Under the pieces are notes generated by a model. That model had not been told where the DNA came from. It made no database searches and worked only from the letters and a program-made list of their open reading frames with translations. Below, in pieces: positions 1-8,541 of a stretch of 52,221 nucleotides of DNA. Position numbers and translations under genes: made by a program. Where the stretch lies: the NCBI GenBank assembly GCA_028871475.1, contig JAGWMZ010000027.1, positions 1 through 52,221 of the forward strand, read 5' to 3'. Positions within the stretch are counted from its first letter, which is position 1. Each line of letters starts with the position of its first letter. Source of the DNA: Sphingomonadales bacterium. GTDB lineage: Bacteria > Pseudomonadota > Alphaproteobacteria > Sphingomonadales > Sphingomonadaceae.

Positions 1-77
1 TCATTTTGTTCCAGCAAGATAGCGCCGACAAGCCGGGTGATGGCCTCCTCGTTGGGGAGTGGATGGCGCACAGCCAT
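1..77 (-). pseudogene. IS256-family transposase fragment, cut by the window edge
   Basis: On the minus strand, reading off the left edge, one frame gives residues ending PNEEAITRLVGAILLEQN. This resembles the C-terminal part of IS256 (mutator) family transposases, where a similar stretch precedes a conserved DEW segment. No convincing similarity continues beyond position 77, so the part in the window looks like the downstream end of a truncated or edge-cut element. Family recognition is from memory and moderate. Confidence 0.45.
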
Positions 78-209
78 GCCGGGGGCATGGCGAGCACCGA
101 CACGCCGACAACTTCGGTGCGGCGCTTGACCTCAGCTGCCCCACAAGGCTGGCAGGTCGGACTTTCGGCCGCCAGCCTCGATCCGTATCTGCTCAAACCG
201 CATCGCCTG

Positions 210-1075
210 CTACGTACCCTCGAACATCGTCCGCTCCCGCGCGAACAAGGCCTCCAGATAATCCGCCACGCGCCTGATCGAGGCATCCTTGCGATCCGCC
301 CACCGCACCACCATCCATACCTCGCGTGACGGCGGCTCCAGCCCCAGGTGACAAGGCTCCAGCATAGGGTCGGCTTCTCCTACGAACCTTGGCAGTATCG
401 CGATCCCGGCCCCCGATCGCGCCGCAGACCCTTGGGCCAGTTGATTATTCGTGCGCAGCGACATGCGCGCGCGGAAAGCTGCGGGCCAGCCAGACCTCTT
501 CGGGCAGATGGGCATTGAGTTCATCGAAGCCCACAAAGGTGATCTCTCCACCCTCAGCCACATAGCGATAACAGGATGGGCTACCATAGAAACCGCAGGC
601 CATGGTCACGAGTTGCCTGGCGACAACATCGCCGTCCTGCGGTCGGGCAAATCTCAGCGCGATATCGGTTTCGCGCCGCTCCAGGCTGACCGAACGCACA
701 TCGATCGCGATGTCGATGTCGAGCCCCGATTCCTTCACCACCAGATTGGCGTGCTGTTCGACCAGAAAGGCCTGGGTGAGGGTGGGCGGGGCGTTCACCC
801 GCACCAGCCCGCTGGGGCCGCCTTCGGAGCCTCCCCGGCTCAGCATGGCCGCCGCGCTCTCCATCGTGTTGGCCAGCCCCAGCGCGCGCGTGCCCGCCGG
901 GGTCAGCACATAGCCATCGGGTCGGCGCTCGACGAGCCGCTCGCCCAGTGCGTCCTCCAGGGCGGCGATGCGCCGGGAAACCGTGACATGGTTGATGCCC
1001 AGCGCACGCGCCGCCGCCGACATGCTGCCATGACGGGCGAGCGCGACGAACACCCCGGATGTCTTCCCAATCCAT
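210..1075 (-). pseudogene. LysR-family regulator with two frameshifts
   Basis: The protein begins MDWEDIR at 1075, then needs a frame change to continue VFVALARHGSMSAAARALG, the LysR helix-turn-helix. The extra base lies in a run of four C at 1053-1056. The effector-binding domain continues to about position 470, where an alternating GC tract (465-473) again shifts the frame. The C-terminal part, with AGIAILPRFVG and ending ERTMFEGT, follows in the new frame to 210. Put together, the length (about 287 residues) is normal for LysR. Both breaks look like single-base insertions in simple runs, so the gene is either newly inactivated or carries sequencing errors. No target gene is evident; the antiporter behind it is on the same strand. 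Confidence 0.75.
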
Positions 1076-1219
1076 GCCTGTTCTTTTTTGTTCCGCCATT
1101 GCGCGAGATTAGCCAATTTTGCACGGGCGTTCACCGACTTAACCTGCATCCATCAACTCAAGCAGGAGCTTTCCCATGTCATCTCCGACCCTGACGTTGA
1201 CGGACCAAATGTTTCGGCC

Positions 1220-2605
1220 TCACGCAGCTTCAGTCGCAAAGGCAGGGGCCTTGCCAGACAGCGCACCCAATTCTCCCGCAGCGCGGGCGCGGCGGCCGTA
1301 GACCTGCTCGAACAGGGGCCCGGCCATCATGGTCGTCACAATCGCCATGAGCACCAGCATCGAGAACAGGGTTGGCCCGATGATGCCCTTCTGCAGCCCG
1401 ATGTTGATGATGATCAGTTCCATCAGCCCGCGCGAGTTCATTAGCGCGCCAATACCGAGGGCAGTGTGGTTGTCCTCGCCGGTCATGCGGGCCGCAGCCC
1501 AGCAGGCGCCGAATTTGGCGATAATGGAGATGGCCAAGATCACCAGTGCTATGAGCAGTAGCGCGGGAGAATTGACCATGTCGAGCCGGGTATTGAGCCC
1601 GGAATAAGTGAAAAACATCGGCAGCAGCAGCACGACGGCCAGGGGCTCGGCCTTGCGCTGAAGTTCAGCGACAAAGAGACCGCGCGGCATGCACGTACCC
1701 AGCAGAAAGCCCCCGAAGATCGCATGGATACCCACCGCATCCATGATGAAAGCGGACAGGCAGAACAGCGCGAGTGTGATGCCGAAGACAGTTTGGCTCA
1801 TCTCCCCTTCGGCTTCGACCATACGGCCGAGCGGTTCGAGCAGCCGCCGCCCGATAGTCAGCATGAAGAAGCCGTAGATCAGCGCGCCGCCGATTGCGAG
1901 AACGGCCACGCCCGGGCCACCTCCGAAAGTTGCCAAGACAAGCGCGAGCACGCACCACGAGGCAGCGTCATCAAACGCGCCAGCGGTCAGTGAGAGCGTG
2001 CCTAACGAGGAATTGGCGAGCCCACGTTCGTTGATAATCCGCGCGAGCATCGGGAAGGCCGTGAGCGCGACGCAGGCACCGAAGAACAGCGTAGCGTCGA
2101 TCTGGCTGATCCCGGGCGTAAACAGCCCATCTACTTTCAGCAGCCATGGCGATGCAAGGAAGGCGAGGACGAAGGGGACGACGATGCCCGCAGCGGATAC
2201 CACCGCCGCATTCTTCGCCTTCGACTGAAAATGATCGAGCCGAAGGGTTAGGCCGACGATGAACATGTAAAGCCCGACACCGAGCTGTGCGCCGGCATAG
2301 AGCACATTGCGCGTTTCCTTGGGAAACAGCGCCAGCTGGAAGTCAGGGAAGAACAGGCCCAACAGCGACGGACCAAGCACCACCCCCGCGATCATCTCGC
2401 CCACGACCTGCGGCTGACCAAGCAGCTTTCGACCGAGCCAGCCGACCACCCGGCAGGCGATCAGAATGATCGCGAGCTGGAGGAAGAAGTGCACGCTGAA
2501 ATCCCCGGGCGTGTAACTTTTTGCCGCCTCCACCGCAAGGCCATGGGGCGATAGCACCCCCCCGAGCGTTTCGATCACGCTCCCGATCAGGCTGGAATCC
2601 GTCAT
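1220..2605 (-). CDS. CPA2-type cation/proton antiporter
   Basis: A 461-residue integral membrane protein of the Na+/H+ exchanger superfamily (KefB/CPA2 type), expected to exchange monovalent cations for protons across the inner membrane. After a short N-terminus there are about 12 hydrophobic segments. VGEMIAGVVLGPSLLG is the conserved early helix, and GALMNSRGLMELIIINIG is typical of the C-terminal half of the family. No RCK/TrkA-N domain follows, so it resembles the short exchangers rather than full KefB. The start at 2605 (MTDSSL) is chosen over upstream codons because GAGGGGAGA precedes it at good spacing and the upstream extension is not membrane-like. Substrate ion unknown. Confidence 0.85.
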   Translation of the reverse strand: MTDSSLIGSVIETLGGVLSPHGLAVEAAKSYTPGDFSVHFFLQLAIILIACRVVGWLGRKLLGQPQVVGEMIAGVVLGPSLLGLFFPDFQLALFPKETRNVLYAGAQLGVGLYMFIVGLTLRLDHFQSKAKNAAVVSAAGIVVPFVLAFLASPWLLKVDGLFTPGISQIDATLFFGACVALTAFPMLARIINERGLANSSLGTLSLTAGAFDDAASWCVLALVLATFGGGPGVAVLAIGGALIYGFFMLTIGRRLLEPLGRMVEAEGEMSQTVFGITLALFCLSAFIMDAVGIHAIFGGFLLGTCMPRGLFVAELQRKAEPLAVVLLLPMFFTYSGLNTRLDMVNSPALLLIALVILAISIIAKFGACWAAARMTGEDNHTALGIGALMNSRGLMELIIINIGLQKGIIGPTLFSMLVLMAIVTTMMAGPLFEQVYGRRARAAGELGALSGKAPAFATEAA

Positions 2606-2755
2606 TCGTCTCCCCTCTGTTATGCTGGTTGGTCCAGCTCCGGGGTGGATGCGAGCATGCCGCGAACACGGGTTGCAACTGCGCATACGCATGCGCACTG
2701 GACTGCCAGAGGTGATTTTCGCAGGAGCGTTAAATTCTGTTGCAGGGGGGCGACA

Positions 2756-2771
2756 AGGTAGTAACGTACCT
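2756..2771. promoter_or_regulatory. Candidate operator of the VapBC-like pair
   Basis: Inverted repeat AGGTA-N6-TACCT, 28 bp before the antitoxin start. Phd/VapB-type antitoxins commonly bind such palindromes to repress their own operon. Assignment is by position and symmetry only. Confidence 0.35.
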
Positions 2772-2798
2772 ACATTGATTTCACGCCGAGGGCGAAGA

Positions 2799-3050
2799 AT
2801 GAAGGCTGTATCGAGCCGGGCGTTCAACCAGAACGTCAGCGAAGCAAAGCGCATGGCGCGCCTTGAGCCGGTGTTCGTCACCGACCGCGGCAAGCCCACC
2901 CATGTCCTGCTGGGGATCGAGGCCTACCGCCGGCTGTCGGGAGAAACGAAGGGGGCCGTGGAACTGCTTGCGATGCCCGATCTCACCCCGCCCCAGCCAA
3001 CGGCGGAAGATGGACGGCATACGGGCACCCGAAAGTGGCTCGCTCGGTGA
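2799..3050 (+). CDS. Phd/YefM-type antitoxin
   Basis: An 83-residue protein. The N-terminal half (MKAVSSRAFNQNVSEAKRMA, then VFVTDRGKPTHVLLGIEAYRRL) matches Phd/YefM antitoxins: an N-terminal DNA-binding fold followed by a toxin-binding tail. It should neutralise the PIN-domain protein encoded next and repress the shared promoter. ATG at 2799 is chosen because homologues start just before the S-x-x-x-F-x-Q segment; GAGGGCGAAGA lies just upstream. Its stop overlaps the next gene's GTG start by four bases, the usual arrangement for translationally coupled TA pairs. Confidence 0.8.
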   Translation: MKAVSSRAFNQNVSEAKRMARLEPVFVTDRGKPTHVLLGIEAYRRLSGETKGAVELLAMPDLTPPQPTAEDGRHTGTRKWLAR

Positions 3051-3538
3051 ACCTGATCGATGCCCCAGTTGTCTTTGCCCTCCGCCTCGTCGCGTCCGGC
3101 CGGGCGGAAGCTGGTTTGACCCGCTGGGTGCGTAGCGCAGCACGGGAAAGCCTGTTCATCTCCGCGCTCAGCCTGCTCGAACTGGAAACGCTTGCGGCCG
3201 CCGCCGCTAGGGAGGACAAGGCGGCGGGCCTGCGTTGGCGCAAATGGCTCGACGAACACGTTGGCGGCGCGTTCGACGGCCGCATCCTGCCGGTCGACAC
3301 TGCCATCGTGCGGCGGGCCGCCGCCTTGACTTTCGCCGACCAGCGCGACGCCCTGATCGCCGCGACGGCGCTCGAAAACGCCATGACGCTCGTGACGTTT
3401 CGACCGGTAGCCTTCAAGTCTGGTAAGGTGAGGACATTCGACCCGACCGGGTATGAGCCAGGCACCACAACCGACGACTGGCGCGAGGCGGCCCGCGCTA
3501 CGCCGGTGTGGATCAAGAACCTTTTTGTACGCACGTGA
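3047..3538 (+). CDS. PIN-domain (VapC-like) toxin
   Basis: A protein of about 163 residues with VapC/PIN architecture: LIDAPVV at the N-terminus (first acidic residue), ISALSLLELETL (central Glu), RDALIAATAL (third acidic residue) and the C-terminal VRTFDP typical of the family. PIN toxins are Mg-dependent ribonucleases. The usual DTN near the start is DAP here, and the usual TRN..DF segment is TFRPVAF, lacking the fourth acidic residue, so activity may be reduced or lost. A tail of about 25 residues goes beyond the usual end. GTG at 3047 overlaps the antitoxin stop (GTGA); GTG at 3035 is the alternative start. Confidence 0.75.
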   Translation: MNLIDAPVVFALRLVASGRAEAGLTRWVRSAARESLFISALSLLELETLAAAAAREDKAAGLRWRKWLDEHVGGAFDGRILPVDTAIVRRAAALTFADQRDALIAATALENAMTLVTFRPVAFKSGKVRTFDPTGYEPGTTTDDWREAARATPVWIKNLFVRT

Positions 3539-3556
3539 GCGTGCCATGAGCCGGAC

Positions 3557-5077
3557 ATGACGCAACCATCGAGCAGCATCCTGATCATCGGCGGCGGCAC
3601 TGCTGGCTGGCTAACGGCCTGCTATCTTGCACGCCACTTTGACATTGCCGGCAGCAAGGACATCGCGATCACTTTGGTGGAATCAAGCGCGATTGGCACA
3701 ATTGGCGTTGGCGAGGGCGGGTTTCCGACACTGCGCACCACCCTGCAGTTTCTCGGCATCGACGAGCGTGCCTTCATCCGGCAAACGTCGGCGACCTTCA
3801 AGCAGGGTATCCGGTTCGACAACTGGCGTACCGCGCCTGAAGGTTCGCCAAAGCACAGCTATTTCCATCCGTTCGAGGCGCCGCTCCATGCACAGGACCA
3901 AAACCTGGTAGAACTGTGGCTCGCTCTCGATCCGGCGACGCGACCCGGATTTGGTGAAGCTGTTACTATCCAGCAGCATGTATCTGCAGCCGCACGCGGT
4001 CCCAAAGGCGCGGACGATGGTGATTTTACCGCTCCCCTCAGTTATGCCTATCATTTCGACGCCGAGAGACTTTCAGCTGTCCTCGCCGCTCGCGCGACTG
4101 AACTCGGGGTTATCCGCATCGACGATCGGCTGCTGGCGGCAGAGCGGGGGCCTGAGGGCCTCGCTGGCGTGCGGTTTGAGCGGTCAGGGACGCTCCGCGC
4201 AGACCTCTATATAGATTGTACAGGACTGAACGCGGAACTGATCGGTGGCGTGCTCGCAGAACCGCTCACCTCTGTCCGCAATCACCTGTTCACCGATCGC
4301 GCACTCGCTTGCCGCATATCCAATGCTTCAAAGAACGCGGACTTGCCAAGCCACACGGTGGCGACGGCGCATGAGGCAGGCTGGTTCTGGGATATCGCCT
4401 TGCGCGATCGGCGCGGGATCGGATGTGTCTATTCAAGCGATTACCTTGATGACGAACGGGCCGTTGCACTTCTCGCAGCCTATCCGGGGGTCGGCAAGGC
4501 GGCCGCCGAGGGAGCGCGGTTAATCTGCTTCGAGCCGGGTTATCGCAAGCATCACTGGGTCGGCAATTGCGTGGCAGTGGGCCTCTCGGCCGGTTTCGTC
4601 GAGCCGCTCGAGGCGACAGGCATCGTTATGATCGAGGCCGCTGCTGCGATGATTGCCGAGTTCTGGGCCCCTGAGGGACCGGTCACCGCAGCAGCCGAAC
4701 GCTTCAATGCGTTGATGGCCAAACGCTATGACAACTTGGTGAGCTTCCTCAAGCTTCACTATTGCCTGAGTGATCGTCCGGAACCGTTCTGGCGTGCCAA
4801 CGCGGACCCGCAATCGGTGCCCTCAGCTCTGTCGGCGCTGCTTGAAGAATGGCGCTGGCGTATACCTAGCCGGTTTGATGTGGCGCACGGGACGGACACC
4901 TTTGCCCATTTCAGCTACCAGTACGTCTTGTACGGCATGAACTTTGCCACAATCCTGCGAACGCGGTCGGCGGCGACCGAGGGAGATTTTTTCCGCCAGA
5001 TCCGCATGTATGGAGAACAGGCCTCGCGCGACCTGCCATCACACCGAGTGCTGATTGACCAGATCAACGCGAACTGA
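3557..5077 (+). CDS. Flavin-dependent (tryptophan-type) halogenase
   Basis: A 506-residue FADH2-dependent halogenase of the tryptophan halogenase family, which makes HOCl/HOBr at the flavin and passes it to a lysine to halogenate an electron-rich substrate. FAD motif GGGTAGW is at 12-18. K82 in TFKQGIRF aligns with the catalytic lysine, and E352 in FVEPLEATG with the catalytic glutamate. The WxWxIP motif is present as WFWDIA (276-281), with Ala for Pro. Length is normal. No flavin reductase is nearby, so reduced flavin must come from elsewhere. It starts 18 bp after the PIN gene, with no clear ribosome site. Sphingomonad homologues often sit beside TonB receptors or transporters; here the partners are missing. 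Substrate unknown. Confidence 0.85.
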   Translation: MTQPSSSILIIGGGTAGWLTACYLARHFDIAGSKDIAITLVESSAIGTIGVGEGGFPTLRTTLQFLGIDERAFIRQTSATFKQGIRFDNWRTAPEGSPKHSYFHPFEAPLHAQDQNLVELWLALDPATRPGFGEAVTIQQHVSAAARGPKGADDGDFTAPLSYAYHFDAERLSAVLAARATELGVIRIDDRLLAAERGPEGLAGVRFERSGTLRADLYIDCTGLNAELIGGVLAEPLTSVRNHLFTDRALACRISNASKNADLPSHTVATAHEAGWFWDIALRDRRGIGCVYSSDYLDDERAVALLAAYPGVGKAAAEGARLICFEPGYRKHHWVGNCVAVGLSAGFVEPLEATGIVMIEAAAAMIAEFWAPEGPVTAAAERFNALMAKRYDNLVSFLKLHYCLSDRPEPFWRANADPQSVPSALSALLEEWRWRIPSRFDVAHGTDTFAHFSYQYVLYGMNFATILRTRSAATEGDFFRQIRMYGEQASRDLPSHRVLIDQINAN

Positions 5078-5295
5078 GCGCAGACCCGGCAAGAGGTTCT
5101 GCTTCAACGGGTCATGATCTTGAATATGCGAGGTCACAGGCTGGCCATTGCGATTGAACGTTGCGCGAGCGGCCGAAACGACCTTCAACCGATTGGGTGA
5201 TCGAACGACCAGCTGCAAAGGTGGTGGTGGCCGGGGTCGGGAGTGTCACCAGTCACCCCCGCCGACCAACTCACCCACTCAGGACATGCTAACGA

Positions 5296-5381
5296 CTAGG
5301 GAAGCTCTGCGCAGGTAGGAATTTCAGCGTCGTTAGGCGTCAGCCGAGTCCGTTGGCTGGGTGCGCTCTTCGTGGCGCGTG
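5296..5381. repeat. Outer direct repeat, left copy
   Basis: 86 bases matching 52136-52221 in the same orientation with about 8 differences. The first 38 bases (5299-5336) begin GGGAAGCTCT and end TTAG. Length and G-rich outer end resemble a Tn3-family terminal inverted repeat, but no opposite-facing partner is visible. The remainder encodes, on the minus strand, a C-terminus ending PTDSADA, and the stop codon overlaps the inner end of the 38-bp segment. Confidence 0.75.
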
Positions 5382-5461
5382 ATTTTGGCCAGTACTTTGG
5401 ATTTTCCGGCTATTTCGCCTGCTTTTGCGACCATGCCCCGCTCTGCGGGCGCAGCTATCGA
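5333..5461 (-). pseudogene. C-terminal fragment of an unrecognised protein, possibly a transposase
   Basis: An open stretch of 42 codons without a clear start, ending KITRHEERTQPTDSADA and a TAA stop. The copy at the right window edge ends TRHDERSQPTFSADA, so 12 of the last 15 residues are the same. This frame conservation suggests a real protein end. The stop lies inside a repeat that may be a transposon terminus, as happens in Tn3-family tnpA genes. The protein family itself was not recognised. Confidence 0.4.
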
Positions 5462-5773
5462 TCATTCGACTCGATACCGCGATTACCCGGGGTCCACAGA
5501 TGACATTCAGCGGGCCCAAACGATCGTCAAAAGCAGGCTTCAGTTCAGGTTGCGTCGGCAACAGCAAAGCGAGCGGAATTGCTTATGGCCTTTGGCAGCG
5601 ATACAGCAGGGCTCCAGAAGCGAGGAAAAGGCTTGCCTGCTTCTTCGAGGGCATCGCTCTCAAGGACAACGCCTTGGCCGGGGATCATCTCTGCAAGAAC
5701 AGATGGATCAATCGCTTATGAAGGCGGTTAACGGCGGTCGCGCAGCTCCGGCACCCCGGCCTCATGGCAACGA

Positions 5774-6634
5774 TCAAGCGCTAAAAGCAGCCTTAATCTC
5801 GGATGCAACCTGATCGACGTTCTCATCGAGAACAAAGTGACCAGCATCGAGCCAGACCAGCTTTGCCTGCGGAAGGTCGTTCAGATAGGCGCTGGCGCCA
5901 GGTGGCACGAAGAAGGGGTCGTTCTGCCCCCACACGATCAGCGCCTTGGGCTGGTGAGTACGGAAGGCGGCCTGCCACTCAGCATAGAGGGCGATGTTGG
6001 TCTTGTAGTTCTCGAGCAGATCGACCTGATAGTCCTGCGTGCCGGGGCGATCGAGCAGCGCCTGGTCGAGCACCCAATTATCGGGATTGATCGCCGCCGG
6101 ATCCTTGGCGCCGACCAGCCAGTGGAATTTGGTGCCTTCGAGGCTGACGAAATCGCGCGCGGCCTGCTCGGTCTGGGCATTGCGGTTTTCCCAGAGCGGC
6201 AGCAACGCCTGCTTGGGTGCTTCGCCCACGCCTTCCATATAGGCATTGGCGTTCTGGATGATGAAGCCCTTCACCGCGGCGGGGTTGGCGGTGAACAAGC
6301 GGAAGCCGATCGGGCCGCCGTAATCCTGCATGTAGAGGATATAGTCCTTCAGCCCCAGCACATCGACAAGCCCGGCGACATGCGCAGCGAGATTGTCGAA
6401 CGTGTAGGTGAATTCGTCGCGCGAGGGGGCATCGGAATGGCCAAAGCCGATATAATCAGGGGCGATCAGATGAAACTGGCCTGCGAGCAGGGGCATCAGG
6501 TCGCGGAACATCTGGCTGCTGGTGGGCAGGCCATGCAGCAGCAGGATGGTGGGCGCGGCCGGATCTCCGGCCTCACGGTAAAAGACGGTACGGCCGTTGA
6601 CCGCGGCGGTGCGGTGGTAAACCTGAGTGTTCAT
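5774..6634 (-). CDS. Alpha/beta hydrolase, epoxide hydrolase/haloalkane dehalogenase type
   Basis: 286 residues with an alpha/beta hydrolase fold. LLLHGLP at 31-37 forms the oxyanion region, and the nucleophile elbow MQDYGG puts Asp104 as nucleophile. An Asp rather than Ser here points to epoxide hydrolase or haloalkane dehalogenase chemistry. Asp239 (WGQNDPFF) and His266 (DAGHFVLDE) complete the triad. The start at 6634 has a strong AAGGAG. No signal peptide, so cytoplasmic. It is transcribed alone, next to and in the same direction as the LysR gene at 6781-7716. Substrate not predictable; the aromatic context fits a detoxifying role. Confidence 0.8.
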   Translation of the reverse strand: MNTQVYHRTAAVNGRTVFYREAGDPAAPTILLLHGLPTSSQMFRDLMPLLAGQFHLIAPDYIGFGHSDAPSRDEFTYTFDNLAAHVAGLVDVLGLKDYILYMQDYGGPIGFRLFTANPAAVKGFIIQNANAYMEGVGEAPKQALLPLWENRNAQTEQAARDFVSLEGTKFHWLVGAKDPAAINPDNWVLDQALLDRPGTQDYQVDLLENYKTNIALYAEWQAAFRTHQPKALIVWGQNDPFFVPPGASAYLNDLPQAKLVWLDAGHFVLDENVDQVASEIKAAFSA

Positions 6635-6780
6635 CGGTGATCTCCTTGCATTCCAGACGGTCAGCGCCACCACACATGCGCAGCAGCATTCGTCACAAGG
6701 AGCTTCATCCTTTCTCAATTCGAGCGGAAGACTTCAAAACTGATAAGCATCCTCTCGAATTATGATAGGAAAGTGGATGG

Positions 6781-7716
6781 TCACGATGTACCCCGCACCG
6801 GCTGCGGGCCCTGCGAGATTCGGGTCAGAGCTTGCCGTAATATGGGCGTGGAGAAATCAAGAAAGCGGCGCATTTTGAGGGGCATTTGTCCTCGCGCCAC
6901 ATGGACCAGATTGACCGGCATAGGCTCTGGCTCAAAATCCTCGAGGACCATTTGCAAACGGCCATCGGCGAGCGCCTCGAGCGCCTGGTAATGCAACAAA
7001 CGAACGAAGCCGGTTCCTGACGCGGCGGCATCCACAGCGCCTTCCGTGGAGGTGACAAGCCGCGCCTTCATCCGAATATCAAACAGCTTGCCTGTCTCGG
7101 GCTCGCGAAACTCCCAACTTGTCGATTGCCCCGGCTGGCCGGTGCCAATGCAAGGTAAAGTGGCCAGATCGCTTGGGTGACGGGGCATACCATGGCCGGC
7201 GATCAACTGCGGACTGGCGCAGGTCAGGCGTCGTAAGGCGCCAACGCGTGTCGCAATCATCGTACTGTCCGGCAGTTGGCCCATGCGCAGCGCCATGTCG
7301 ATATGATCGTCCATCAGATTCACATAGCGATCCCCCATAACGAGGCTCATGTTGATTTCCGGGAACAGGCCCAGAAATTCGGTGACGATCGGCAAGAGAT
7401 ATTTGCGGCCGAACATGAAGGGCGCCGTGATGATCAGGTCGCCGCGCGGTGTGATGAATTCCCCGGCCGCCTCGCGCTGGGCATCATCGGCCAGTTCGAT
7501 GATCCGCCGCGCTGTGGCGACATAGGAAATACCCGCGTCTGTCAGCGTGATCTTGCGGGTTGTGCGGATCAGCAGGCGGGTGCCCAAAACCTCTTCGAGT
7601 TCGGCCACCTTGCGGCTCAACGTCGGCACCGGCACGCGAAGCTTGCGCGCGGCAGCCGACAAGCTGCCCTCGTCAACGGTCGCGACCAGCATCTCCATCG
7701 CTTCCAGACGGTCCAT
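6781..7716 (-). CDS. LysR-family transcriptional regulator
   Basis: A 311-residue LysR regulator: winged HTH at residues 1-60 (MEMLVATVDEGSLSAAARKL, then TLSRKVAELEEVLGTRLL), a linker helix, and an effector-binding domain to the C-terminus. The start at 7716 (MDRLEAM) has AAGGGA at ideal spacing; in-frame ATGs at 7731 and 7737 lack one. It is divergent from the carboxymuconolactone-decarboxylase-like gene 136 bp away, the classic LysR layout, so it probably controls that gene and perhaps the MFS, azoreductase and RND genes behind it. Effector unknown. Confidence 0.85.
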   Translation of the reverse strand: MDRLEAMEMLVATVDEGSLSAAARKLRVPVPTLSRKVAELEEVLGTRLLIRTTRKITLTDAGISYVATARRIIELADDAQREAAGEFITPRGDLIITAPFMFGRKYLLPIVTEFLGLFPEINMSLVMGDRYVNLMDDHIDMALRMGQLPDSTMIATRVGALRRLTCASPQLIAGHGMPRHPSDLATLPCIGTGQPGQSTSWEFREPETGKLFDIRMKARLVTSTEGAVDAAASGTGFVRLLHYQALEALADGRLQMVLEDFEPEPMPVNLVHVARGQMPLKMRRFLDFSTPILRQALTRISQGPQPVRGTS

Positions 7717-7852
7717 TCCCAATCCCTTCATCGTCATCTACTCAAATATCGAGCAGATCAATCTCGCATTTAGCAGATTATCACGAATTACGGAAAGCGG
7801 CATCAAGGAAGCCAACAGACCCGCCGTTACCTTTGAAGGAGTAGGCATCACC

Positions 7853-8410
7853 ATGGCACGCCTTGCCATCCCCACTCGCGACGATGCCCCCGCCGAGGCG
7901 CAGGCTGAGCTTGATGCCGTGCATGCCCGTCTCGGGGTGGTGCCGGCGCTCTATCGCCTGCTCTCAACCGCACCCGACATTCTCGCTGGCTTCCAATCCT
8001 TTTCGAGCCATCTGGATCGGGTCGTTGATGTCAAACTTCGCGAACGCCTGGCCCTGGCGCTCGCCCAGCACAGCGCCTGCGATTACAGCCTCGCTGCCCA
8101 TAACTGGCTGGCGATCAACACTGCCAGAATCAGTCCAGACGAGATCGCTCGCAATAGGCAGGGCGTCTCGAGCGACCCTGTGTACGCTGCCGCGCTGCGC
8201 TTTGCCGTGGCGGTGGCGCAGACCAAAGGCCACGTCGATGATGGGGTCATCGCCGCAGCGCGCGACGCGGGCTTTTCGGATGCCGATCTTGTCGCGTTGG
8301 TCGCGCTGACCGCCCAGAACCTGTTCACGAATATGCTCAATTCGCTCGCTCGCACTGAGCCCGATTTCCCTCGATGCGCAGCGCTGGCGCCCCCCGAACC
8401 AGCAAGCTGA
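7853..8410 (+). CDS. Carboxymuconolactone decarboxylase family protein
   Basis: 185 residues of the AhpD/CMD fold. The hallmark region is SACDYSLAAH: the His and first Cys are present but the second Cys of the AhpD CxxC pair is Ser, so a peroxidase relay is unlikely. Family members act as decarboxylases or as uncharacterised oxidative-stress proteins. The ATG at 7853 is preceded by GAAGGAG, though at long spacing. It heads a run of same-strand genes divergent from a LysR regulator and is followed by a strong hairpin. Exact reaction unknown. Confidence 0.75.
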   Translation: MARLAIPTRDDAPAEAQAELDAVHARLGVVPALYRLLSTAPDILAGFQSFSSHLDRVVDVKLRERLALALAQHSACDYSLAAHNWLAINTARISPDEIARNRQGVSSDPVYAAALRFAVAVAQTKGHVDDGVIAAARDAGFSDADLVALVALTAQNLFTNMLNSLARTEPDFPRCAALAPPEPAS

Positions 8411-8417
8411 CGCATCG

Positions 8418-8456
8418 GCGGGCCGGGAACCCGTCCCCCTCTCAGTCCCGGCCCGC
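8418..8456 (+). terminator. Hairpin after the CMD-like gene
   Basis: Perfect 11-bp stem: GCGGGCCGGGA at 8418-8428 pairs with TCCCGGCCCGC at 8446-8456. The loop is 17 nt, 8 bp after the stop, with a weak pyrimidine tail. Terminator or attenuator before the MFS gene. Confidence 0.55.
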
Positions 8457-8541
8457 TTCCCCTTTGCCGCTCCCTCAAGCCCTCGACCCAATCGCGTTCG
8501 GGGATGGGGAAGCCTTTGCCTTTTGCCCAAGGAGAATTGAA

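Larger units (their letters stand above)
5078..5773. other. Gene-poor stretch with mobile-element debris
   Basis: Nearly 700 bases without a convincing intact gene. The middle holds the left copy of the outer repeat (5296-5381) and the small minus-strand C-terminal fragment attached to it. The rest (5078-5295 and 5462-5773) has only short overlapping open frames on both strands with no recognisable domain. It looks like remnant sequence at an insertion junction. Confidence 0.5.

Noticed and set aside
2622..2798. N-terminal extension of the Phd-type antitoxin
   Set aside because: The extension overlaps the divergent promoter and lacks similarity; family members start at the methionine at 2799.
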